From Candidatus Fibrimonas termitidis (GTDB lineage Bacteria; Fibrobacterota; Fibrobacteria; Fibrobacterales; Fibrobacteraceae), in the NCBI GenBank assembly GCA_001462245.1, contig LIUG01000107.1:1-41111 (forward strand): 41,111 nt of DNA. Direction: 5' to 3'. The notes under the pieces were generated by a model. That model was not told the origin of the DNA. It was given only the letters and a program-made list of their open reading frames with translations, and made no database searches. Within the stretch, counting starts at the first letter, position 1; every line of letters begins with the position of its first letter. Positions 28,736 to 37,004 of this stretch are shown in pieces. A program made the position numbers and the translations under genes.

Positions 28736-30020
28736 GATACGCCACTGCCCCCGCCGCATAACCCAAAGCGGCTAGTGGGGTTATTCTTTTAAGGTACCAA
28801 CCAAAAGTCAAATTTTTATCCATGCCCATAGCCGCAACTCCTGCTGCAGAACCTATGACTAGCATACTTCCGCCTGTGCCGGCACAATAGGATACAAACC
28901 CCCAAAACAAGCCGTCTTCTCTGAAAATATCCGAAGCGTTATCTATGACATACATTTTCATTGTTGCGGCAACGAGCGGAACATTATCAACAATAGCGGA
29001 AAGAGTGCCAATGGCAAGAGTTATTATGCGGATATCGCCAATGTTCTCATCCAATATTTTTGCCAAAGCTGCAAGCTGGCCCGTTGAACCCAAACATCCT
29101 ACGGCAAGCATAATGCCGGCAAAAAACAAAACACTTGACATATCAATTTCTTTAAGAGCATGAAAAATACTCAGACGATCTACATCGTAAGCATATTTGC
29201 GCCCCAAAAGTTCAGTGACAATCCATAGAACACCCAAAACAAAAAACATGGCAATATACGGCGGAACATGGAAAAAAGTTTTAATTACCGGTACCATTAA
29301 AAGGCCGCCGATACCGACAGTGAAAAGTGTATTTTTCTCATACGAAGACGGTTTTTGCGTTACTAATTCTGCCTGTGCCGATTTCGAGCGAACTTTGCCC
29401 TTAACAATGAAACTGACAATTATAACGGGGACTAAGAGACAAATTATGCTTGGCAAAAATAAGGATTCTATAATGCCTACTGCGGAAATCTGTTTGCCAA
29501 TCCAAAGCATAGTTGTGGTCACATCACCAATTGGGCTCCATGCGCCGCCGGCGTTTGCCGCTATAACTATTAAGCCGGTAAAAAATAGCCTGTCCTTTGT
29601 ATCATCAACCATTTTGCGGCAGAGAGTCACCATGACTATGGTTGTTGTTAAATTATCCAAAACTGCGCTCAAAAAGAAAGTTATAAATGAGATTATCCAC
29701 ATTAGAGTTTTTGCATTATCGGTTTTTATGCGAGAAGTTATCAATGAAAAACCATCGTTTGCATCTATTACAGCCACTATAGTCATAGCACCCATTAAAA
29801 AGAATAAAATTTGAGACAAATCGCCAAAGGTATCAAACAACTGATGAGAAACGAGTTCCAAACCGTCTCCATGAGGAGATCCTTGAAATCTAAACCATAC
29901 CAGCCAAAGCGCCGCTCCCAAAAAAAGCGCGCTTGCGGATTTATTTACCTTGATATAATGTTCAAGGGCAATAGCTAAATATCCGAGTACAAAAATGATT
30001 GCAATGGCGGTTAGAATCAT
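28725..30020 (-). CDS. nhaD: Na+/H+ antiporter NhaD family
   Basis: FFLMGAMTIVAVIDANDGF, SAVLDNLTTTIVMVTL, AGGAWSPIGDVTTTMLW, AIVDNVPLVAATMKMY. Confidence 0.9.
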   Translation of the reverse strand: MILTAIAIIFVLGYLAIALEHYIKVNKSASALFLGAALWLVWFRFQGSPHGDGLELVSHQLFDTFGDLSQILFFLMGAMTIVAVIDANDGFSLITSRIKTDNAKTLMWIISFITFFLSAVLDNLTTTIVMVTLCRKMVDDTKDRLFFTGLIVIAANAGGAWSPIGDVTTTMLWIGKQISAVGIIESLFLPSIICLLVPVIIVSFIVKGKVRSKSAQAELVTQKPSSYEKNTLFTVGIGGLLMVPVIKTFFHVPPYIAMFFVLGVLWIVTELLGRKYAYDVDRLSIFHALKEIDMSSVLFFAGIMLAVGCLGSTGQLAALAKILDENIGDIRIITLAIGTLSAIVDNVPLVAATMKMYVIDNASDIFREDGLFWGFVSYCAGTGGSMLVIGSAAGVAAMGMDKNLTFGWYLKRITPLAALGYAAGAVAYLIP

Positions 30021-30036
30021 AGCATAATAAATTTAG

Positions 30037-30276
30037 TTTCTGTTATTTGGTAAAGGGGTTAATGATTGGGAAATTGGGAGTGAAGGTGGGGATTTTTGGG
30101 ATGAATGGTGTTTCCGAGGCGTGATGCTAATAGGGACAATGGAAGTTTTGGACGATAAAAAGACGAAAAAAGAAATCTGGAAGGATGAATATGAAATGTA
30201 TTACAAAGGCGGCAGAGATGCGGAAAACGGTAGATATTATAGTAATTTTCGTTCGGAGGATTTTGGGGTGGAATGA
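30037..30276 (+). pseudogene. C-terminal fragment of a pyridoxamine-5'-phosphate-oxidase-like (FMN split-barrel) protein
   Basis: Frame after TAG at 30034: FLLFGKGVNDWEIGSEGGDFWDEWCFRGVMLIGTMEVLDDKKTKKEIWKDEYEMYYKGGRDAENGRYYSNFRSEDFGVE*; no N-terminal half visible. Confidence 0.55.
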
Positions 30277-30315
30277 AAGAGATAGAAAAATATGCGATTA
30301 TATTTGCTATTTTAC

Positions 30316-30321
30316 TATATT
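30316..30321 (+). promoter_or_regulatory. Putative -10 TATATT of the cas operon
   Basis: TACTATATTATCCTATATG; hexamer ends 7 nt before the cas9 ATG. Confidence 0.45.
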
Positions 30322-30328
30322 ATCCTAT

Positions 30329-33300
30329 ATGAAAAAAATACTCGGTTTGGATTTGGGAACCAGCAGCATTGGCTGGGCGTTGGTGAACGAAGCGGAAAAT
30401 GATGAGGAAAGCTCTTCAATTGTTCTGTTGGGAGTCAGAATTATTAATTATGATAATTTTGTCAGCACAAAAACAGGGAAGGAATCAAAGGAGCCGGAAA
30501 AAGATTTCGCAGGCGGTAAAGGAATTTCTCCTAATGCAGGAAGAACTCTCAAGCGTAGTATGCGCCGTAATTTGCAACGGTATAAACTTCGCCGTGAAAA
30601 TTTGATAGAAATCTTGAAAGAATACAAATTTATTTCTAACGAAAGCATTTTGTCTGAAAATGGCAATAGAACTACTTTTGAAACATACCGTCTAAGAGCC
30701 AAAGCGGCTAAAGAAGAAATTTCGCTGGAGCAATTTGCCCGCGTGTTACTGATGATAAATAAAAAACGTGGTTATAAAAGTAGTCGCAAGGCAAAAAATA
30801 CTGAAGAAGGAACTTTAATAGACGGAATTGAAATAGCAGAAGAATTGTACGATAGAAATTTAACTCCCGGAGAATATTGTTTGGAACTTTTACGGAAAAA
30901 TACAAAAGCATTGTTACCTGATTTTTACCGCTCTGATCTACAAACAGAATTTAATAGAATTTGGGAAAAACAAAAGGAATTTTATCCTGACATATTGATT
31001 GTGCAATTAAAAGAAAATTTACAAGGTAAAAATGAAAAACAAACTTGGGCTATTTGTAGAGAACCTTTTGGTATAGTTGGTGCTAAAAGAAATGGAGATA
31101 AAGGAGAACAAGAAAAAGAAAATTATGAATGGCGAGCAAAAGCCTTAAATGAAAAAATAGATTTAGAATATTTAGCTATAGTTTTACAAAAGATAAATTC
31201 GCAAATAAATGGTAGTAGTGGTTATTTGGGCAAAATCAGCGATAGAAGCAAAGAACTTTATTTTAATAAACAAACTGTTGGGCAATACCTAATGGCAATT
31301 TTAGATAAAAATTCAAATACAAGTTTACGAAATATGATATTTTATCGTCAGGATTATTTAGATGAATTCGAAACTTTGTGGAGCAAACAAGCAGAATTTC
31401 ACATAGAATTGACAGAAACTTTAAAAAAAGAAATTAGAGATGTAGTAATCTTCTACCAACGTAAATTAAAAAGTCAAAAAAATTTAATAAGTTTCTGCGA
31501 ATTTGAAAATCGTAAAATTGAAGTTGAAATTGACGGGAAAAAAAAGATAAAAATCATTGGAAACCGTGTTATTCCTCGTTCTTCACCTTTATTTCAAGAA
31601 TTTAAAATTTGGCAAATTTTAAACAACATTGAAGTTACAGATAAAAATTCAGGTGAGATTACACTTTTAAGTAAAGAAGAAAAGGAAAAATTATTTGCTG
31701 AATTACAAAAAGCAGAGAGTTTAAGCACAAAAAAAGCATTGGAAATTTTATTTGAAAAAAGAGCAAAAAATTATTCAATAGAGAATTATAAAGAAAAAAT
31801 AGAAGGCAATAAAACAAGAGCGAAAATTTGCGAAATTTTGAACAAAACTTTAGCAGACGAGAAACTAAATGAACTTTGGCATTTGCTCTATTCTTGGGAA
31901 AGTGAAAATTCAAATTTGGCTGAAAAACTAGAAAAAAAATATGTTTATCCATCAGACATTGCAAAGAAACTTTCCAATATAACTTTTTTGGATGATTATG
32001 GGAATCTATCTGCAAGGGCAATTAAAAAAATCTTACCTCATCTAAAAAATGGTAAACAATATAACGAAGCGTGTGAACTTGCGGGTTATGCATTCTCTAA
32101 AAGTTCTTTAACAAAAGAACAAATTGAAAATAAAATACTCAAAAATAGATTGGAAATTTTGCCAAAAAACTCTTTGCGAAATCCAGTTGTGGAAAAAATT
32201 CTTAATCAAATGGTAAATGTTATAAATTCCATAATTGATATTTATGGCAAACCTGATGAGATTAGAATAGAATTAGCAAGAGAATTAAAAAAGGGGGCAA
32301 AAGAAAGAGAGGAAATGGCTGCCAGCATAGCATATGCAACAAAAGAAAATGAAAGAATAAAAAAACTTTTGCAGTCTGCTCCATTTAACATTGCAAATAC
32401 AAGTAAAAACGATATTATTCGTTATAAATTGTACGAAGAACTCGCAAGCAATAGCTATCGTACTCTGTATTCAAATACTTATATACCTCAAGAAAGCTTA
32501 TTTACCAAAGATTTTGATATTGAGCATATAATTCCGCAATCTCGGCTTTTTGATGATTCTTTTAGTAATAAAACTCTAGAAAAAAGGCAAGAAAATATAG
32601 AAAAAGGAAATTCTACTGCCTATGATTGGATGGCTAAAAAAGGCGAAAAAGAATTAGCAGATTATGAAATAAAAATTAAAAATCTTTTTGACCAAGAAAA
32701 AATTTCACGTGCAAAATATAACAACCTTAAAAGGAGAGAAAAGGATATTCCTGATGATTTTATTGATAGGGATATTAGAGATACTCAGTACATAGCAAAA
32801 AAGGCACGAGAAATGTTACAGGAGTTAGTCAGAGTTGTTGTACCTACAACTGGTTCGGTCACGGCTCATTTGCGTGAAGATTGGCAGTTGGTAAATGTTA
32901 TGCAAGAATTAAATTTTCCAAAATATGAAAGACTTGGACTTGTAGAAGAAATAGAAAACAAAGATGGACAAAAAATTAAGAGAATAAAAGAATGGACAAA
33001 ACGAAATGATCACCGACATCATGCAATGGACGCACTAACAGTTGCTTTTACAAAATATGCTCATATTCAATTTTTTAATCATATAAATTCACATTATGAT
33101 TCTACAAGTGAAATTTATGGTATAAAACAAAAATATTTTACTAATGACAATAAAGCATTACCGCCAATCCCATTAAAAAATTTTAGAGTAGAAGCAAAAA
33201 AACAATTGGAAAAGATTTTGGTTTCTATTAAGGCAAAAAATAAAGTTGTCACTACAAATATAAATAAGGTAAATAATCAAAAAACATTAACACCAAGAGG

Positions 33301-34306
33301 ACAATTACATAATGAAACTATTTATGGTAGCCAAAAACAAAATGTAGTAAAAGAAGAAGCTATAAATGCAAAATTTAATGAAGCGAAAATTTTGACAGTA
33401 ACCAAACTCGCATACAGAGAGGCATTATTAAAACGTTTACGAGAAAACGAAAATGATCCTAAAAAAGCGTTTACGGGGAAAAATAGTTTAGCCAAAAATC
33501 CGATTTATTTAGACAATATGCATACGAAACAGATGCCGGAAAAAGTGAAGACTGTTACATTTGAAATCGTTTATACAATTCGTAAACCAATAGATAAAGA
33601 TTTAAATGTAGAAAAAGTTGTTGATGTAAAAGTAAGAGAAATTTTGAAAGATAGATTGAATAAATACAATAATGATCCGAAAGAAGCGTTTGTCAATATA
33701 AAAGAAAATCCGATATGGCTGAATGAAAAAAAAAGGATTTCTATAAAGTATGTAACTATTTTCGGTGTAAGTAATGTCGAAGCATTACACGATAAGCATG
33801 ATAAGGACGGCAATAAACAGCCAGTTGGTTTTGTAAGTACCTCCAATAATCACCATGTAGCAATTTACCGTGATGAAGACGGAAATTTACAGGAGAATGT
33901 AGTATCGTTTTATGACACTGTTAAAAGAGCCAATGCGGGTTTACCTGTAATAGATAAGGAATATAAGCAAAGCGAGGGCTGGCAATTTCTTTTTACTATG
34001 AAACAAAACGAATATTTTGTTTTCTCGAATGAAAAAACAGGGTTTGACCCGAAAAAAGTTGATTTAATGAATCCTGAAAATTATCATTTGATTAGCCCAA
34101 ATCTATTTAGAGTACAAAAAATTGCCTCAAAAAATTATATGTTTAGACATCATTTAGAAACTAAAGTATCTTTTGAAACTAAGGAAATGGAAAAACAATT
34201 AAGAGGAATTGCTTGGGAGTTGTATCAAAGTACGGAAAAACTAAAATATATTGTAAAAATTCGTGTTAATCACATTGGGCAAATTATACAAGTTGGAGAA
34301 TACTGA
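30329..34306 (+). CDS. cas9: CRISPR-associated endonuclease Cas9, type II-C (large Bacteroidetes/Fibrobacterota-type)
   Basis: RuvC-I MKKILGLDLGTSSIGWAL; arginine-rich bridge region LKRSMRRNLQRYKLRRENL; RuvC-II DEIRIELARELKKG; HNH FDIEHIIPQSRLFDDSFSNKTL; RuvC-III RNDHRHHAMDALTVAF. ATG at 30329 preferred over ORF start 30185. Confidence 0.98.
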   Translation: MKKILGLDLGTSSIGWALVNEAENDEESSSIVLLGVRIINYDNFVSTKTGKESKEPEKDFAGGKGISPNAGRTLKRSMRRNLQRYKLRRENLIEILKEYKFISNESILSENGNRTTFETYRLRAKAAKEEISLEQFARVLLMINKKRGYKSSRKAKNTEEGTLIDGIEIAEELYDRNLTPGEYCLELLRKNTKALLPDFYRSDLQTEFNRIWEKQKEFYPDILIVQLKENLQGKNEKQTWAICREPFGIVGAKRNGDKGEQEKENYEWRAKALNEKIDLEYLAIVLQKINSQINGSSGYLGKISDRSKELYFNKQTVGQYLMAILDKNSNTSLRNMIFYRQDYLDEFETLWSKQAEFHIELTETLKKEIRDVVIFYQRKLKSQKNLISFCEFENRKIEVEIDGKKKIKIIGNRVIPRSSPLFQEFKIWQILNNIEVTDKNSGEITLLSKEEKEKLFAELQKAESLSTKKALEILFEKRAKNYSIENYKEKIEGNKTRAKICEILNKTLADEKLNELWHLLYSWESENSNLAEKLEKKYVYPSDIAKKLSNITFLDDYGNLSARAIKKILPHLKNGKQYNEACELAGYAFSKSSLTKEQIENKILKNRLEILPKNSLRNPVVEKILNQMVNVINSIIDIYGKPDEIRIELARELKKGAKEREEMAASIAYATKENERIKKLLQSAPFNIANTSKNDIIRYKLYEELASNSYRTLYSNTYIPQESLFTKDFDIEHIIPQSRLFDDSFSNKTLEKRQENIEKGNSTAYDWMAKKGEKELADYEIKIKNLFDQEKISRAKYNNLKRREKDIPDDFIDRDIRDTQYIAKKAREMLQELVRVVVPTTGSVTAHLREDWQLVNVMQELNFPKYERLGLVEEIENKDGQKIKRIKEWTKRNDHRHHAMDALTVAFTKYAHIQFFNHINSHYDSTSEIYGIKQKYFTNDNKALPPIPLKNFRVEAKKQLEKILVSIKAKNKVVTTNINKVNNQKTLTPRGQLHNETIYGSQKQNVVKEEAINAKFNEAKILTVTKLAYREALLKRLRENENDPKKAFTGKNSLAKNPIYLDNMHTKQMPEKVKTVTFEIVYTIRKPIDKDLNVEKVVDVKVREILKDRLNKYNNDPKEAFVNIKENPIWLNEKKRISIKYVTIFGVSNVEALHDKHDKDGNKQPVGFVSTSNNHHVAIYRDEDGNLQENVVSFYDTVKRANAGLPVIDKEYKQSEGWQFLFTMKQNEYFVFSNEKTGFDPKKVDLMNPENYHLISPNLFRVQKIASKNYMFRHHLETKVSFETKEMEKQLRGIAWELYQSTEKLKYIVKIRVNHIGQIIQVGEY

Positions 34307-34328
34307 ATAAATAAACCCGAAAACAGAT

Positions 34329-35231
34329 ATGATTAAACAAACACTTGATTTTTCCAATCCTGCTTATTTGAGCACTTCAAATGCTCAACTTGTAATCAAA
34401 ACATCGGAAAAAACGATAACCCGCCCAATAGAAGATATTGGTGTTGTAATATTAGATAATCAACAAATTACAATTACACAAAGTGCAATAGCGCTATTAC
34501 TGGAAAATAATGTGGCAATAATAACAACGAATTCAAAACATTTACCAGTTGGGATGTTTTTAAATTTAGACGGTAACACATTACAAAGCAATAGGTTTCA
34601 AAAACAAATAGAAGCGAGTGAACCGCTCAAAAAGTCGCTCTGGCAGCAAACTGTACATGCAAAAATTATAAATCAGGCTGCAGTTTTAAAACGACAAGGC
34701 AAAGATATCAAACGATTGGATTTTTTGGCAAATACCGTGAATAGTGGAGATACAAATAACTGTGAAGCACAGGCAGCATCTTATTATTGGAGTCTTGTTT
34801 TTGAAAATTATATTCAAAATTTCTCTCGTTCACCAGAAGGTGAGCCGCCAAATAATCTGCTTAACTATGGATATGCGATAGTCAGAGCTGCAATTGCCCG
34901 TGCCTTAGTTGGTTCCGGGCTTTTGCCAACATTTGGAATTTTCCATAAAAATCAATACAATGCATACTGCTTAGCAGATGATATTATGGAACCTTATCGT
35001 CCTTATGTGGATTTAGCAGTACTTGGTTTACTTGGAGATTTATCCTTGGAACTAACTTCTGAAATAAAAAAACATCTCTTAAATATTCTTGCCTGCGATT
35101 GTTTTTTTGAGCGAGAAAAAAGCCCTATGCTTGTGGCTTTAACTCGCACTACATCATCTCTTGTTGCGTGTTTTGAAGGAAAAAAGAAAAAGATACTATA
35201 TCCGAGAATTTATGAACCTAAGTGCTCTTAA
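34329..35231 (+). CDS. cas1: CRISPR-associated integrase Cas1 (type II)
   Basis: Follows cas9; GVVILDNQQITITQSAIALLLENNVAIITTNSKHLPVGMFL, NYGYAIVRAAIARALVGSGLLPTFGIFHKNQYNAYCLADDIMEPYRPYVD. Confidence 0.98.
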   Translation: MIKQTLDFSNPAYLSTSNAQLVIKTSEKTITRPIEDIGVVILDNQQITITQSAIALLLENNVAIITTNSKHLPVGMFLNLDGNTLQSNRFQKQIEASEPLKKSLWQQTVHAKIINQAAVLKRQGKDIKRLDFLANTVNSGDTNNCEAQAASYYWSLVFENYIQNFSRSPEGEPPNNLLNYGYAIVRAAIARALVGSGLLPTFGIFHKNQYNAYCLADDIMEPYRPYVDLAVLGLLGDLSLELTSEIKKHLLNILACDCFFEREKSPMLVALTRTTSSLVACFEGKKKKILYPRIYEPKCS

Positions 35232-35550
35232 CCAATACCGTATTATGTGGATAATGGTATTTTTTGACTTGCCTACCGAAACCAAAGAGGATAAGCGGAG
35301 GCATGCTCAATTTCGGAAAGACCTTATAAAAGATGGTTTTGTTATGGGGCAACTTTCCGTTTATTGGCGACACTGTGCAAGCAAGGAAAATATGGAAGTT
35401 CATATTGAGCGTGTCAAAAAATTTTTACAACCAAATGGCAAAGTTTGCATTTTGCACTTAACAGACAAGCAGTTCGGTGATATGCAAATCTTTTATGGCA
35501 AAAAAGACAGCCTACCTCCGGTAGGTCCGGTACAGTTGGAGATGTTTTGA
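35212..35550 (+). CDS. cas2: CRISPR-associated protein Cas2
   Basis: MWIMVFFDLPTETKEDKRRHAQFRKDLIKDGFVMGQLSVYWRHC; overlaps cas1 end. Confidence 0.96.
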   Translation: MNLSALNQYRIMWIMVFFDLPTETKEDKRRHAQFRKDLIKDGFVMGQLSVYWRHCASKENMEVHIERVKKFLQPNGKVCILHLTDKQFGDMQIFYGKKDSLPPVGPVQLEMF

Positions 35551-35557
35551 AATTTTG

Positions 35558-35563
35558 TATATT
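35558..35563 (+). promoter_or_regulatory. Extended -10 (TG)TATATT of tracrRNA promoter
   Basis: TTTTGTATATTTATCGTT directly upstream of anti-repeat; predicted TSS about 35570. Confidence 0.6.
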
Positions 35564-35570
35564 TATCGTT

Positions 35571-35668
35571 AATGAAACCAATTCACAATAAGGATTATTC
35601 CGTTGTGAAAACATTTAGTGCCTCGGCTATCTCTGGGGTGTGCCTCTCTGCAAAGAGAGGCATTTTTA
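35571..35668 (+). ncRNA. tracrRNA
   Basis: AATGAAACCAATTCACAA (35571-35588) is exactly complementary to the minus-strand repeat 5' end TTGTGAATTGGTTTCATT; followed by TAAGGATTATTCCGTTGTGAAAACATTT, a tracr-like body, and a terminator. Confidence 0.9.
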
Positions 35669-35670
35669 TT
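35642..35670 (+). terminator. Rho-independent terminator of tracrRNA
   Basis: GCCTCTCT-GCAA-AGAGAGGC followed by ATTTTTATTT. Confidence 0.9.
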
Positions 35671-35748
35671 TCAAATAAAGCTGATTATTAAAATTTAGGT
35701 TGTTTAGAGCCTCACTTGCAAGGTCTTTCAATGTTTTAAAATAAGAAA

Positions 35749-35783
35749 CGGATTCTAGATTTCCCTAAAATCCGCTCTTTTTT
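35749..35783 (+). terminator. Second Rho-independent terminator-like hairpin
   Basis: CGGATTcTAG-atttcc-CTAaAATCCG followed by CTCTTTTTTG. Confidence 0.65.
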
Positions 35784-35838
35784 GTATTTCTAAGAGCCTC
35801 CATAAGTGGCTCAAATTAGGAAAGTTACAAACACAAAG

Positions 35839-37004
35839 GTTGCGAACAATCCTAATTTAGAAAAAATGAAACCAATTCACAACCTGCGAACAGATGCGAA
35901 CGAACCTACGTAGTTGCGAACAATCCTAATTTAGAAAAAATGAAACCAATTCACAACTCAAGCACGATGCAAGGCACATTAGCCATCGTTGCGAACAATC
36001 CTAATTTAGAAAAAATGAAACCAATTCACAACCTATGATGACTGCGTAAAAGCACTTATGGGGTTGCGAACAATCCTAATTTAGAAAAAATGAAACCAAT
36101 TCACAACTAATTCGGATGCCGTGCTTAAAACTGAATGTTGCGAACAATCCTAATTTAGAAAAAATGAAACCAATTCACAACGGGTGGGAAGAGTTTATGA
36201 ATCTTATAATCGTTGCGAACAATCCTAATTTAGAAAAAATGAAACCAATTCACAACAATAGTTGAGGTAGTCGCGGATGCGATTGGTTGCGAACAATCCT
36301 AATTTAGAAAAAATGAAACCAATTCACAACCGACATTCCATATAATACTTGCAGAAAGCAGTTGCGAACAATCCTAATTTAGAAAAAATGAAACCAATTC
36401 ACAACGCAAATATCCGTATATCATTTTATCCCCCCGTTGCGAACAATCCTAATTTAGAAAAAATGAAACCAATTCACAACCAACTGGCCTGGGATTGTAT
36501 TTTCCGCAAGTTGCGAACAATCCTAATTTAGAAAAAATGAAACCAATTCACAACTGGTGTAAGTGGCGTAGGAATTTGGCAATTGTTGCGAACAATCCTA
36601 ATTTAGAAAAAATGAAACCAATTCACAACCTCAGGTCAAGGTGTATGTGCTCAGTTCCGGTTGCGAACAATCCTAATTTAGAAAAAATGAAACCAATTCA
36701 CAACGGCGCTGTCTACACTTTCTACAGAAACTTTGTTGCGAACAATCCTAATTTAGAAAAAATGAAACCAATTCACAACCTTCCTGCATTAGGATCCCAA
36801 ACTTTTTTTGTTGCGAACAATCCTAATTTAGAAAAAATGAAACCAATTCACAACAGAACAGGCTACGTATGGAAATGCGGGCATGTTGCGAACAATCCTA
36901 ATTTAGAAAAAATGAAACCAATTCACAACGGTATAAAGCCGATGATGGAGATGGAGACGGTTGCGAACAATCCTAATTTAGAAAAAATGAAACCAATTCA
37001 CAAC
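35839..37004 (-). CRISPR. CRISPR array: 16 identical 45-bp repeats, 15 spacers (29-30 bp); crRNA strand predicted minus; repeat on minus strand GTTGTGAATTGGTTTCATTTTTTCTAAATTAGGATTGTTCGCAAC
   Basis: Repeats start at 35839, 35913, 35988, 36063, 36137, 36212, 36286, 36361, 36436, 36510, 36585, 36660, 36735, 36810, 36885, 36960; direction from complementarity to tracrRNA. Confidence 0.97.

Noticed and set aside
29197-29814. 205-aa plus-strand ORF
   Set aside because: Antisense to nhaD transmembrane segments; no independent coding support.
35839-37004. Plus-strand crRNA orientation with repeat GTTGCGAACAATCC... and anti-repeat AATAAGGATTATTC
   Set aside because: The latter matches only 12 of 14 and lies inside the tracr body; the 18-nt exact anti-repeat at 35571-35588 supports minus-strand crRNAs.
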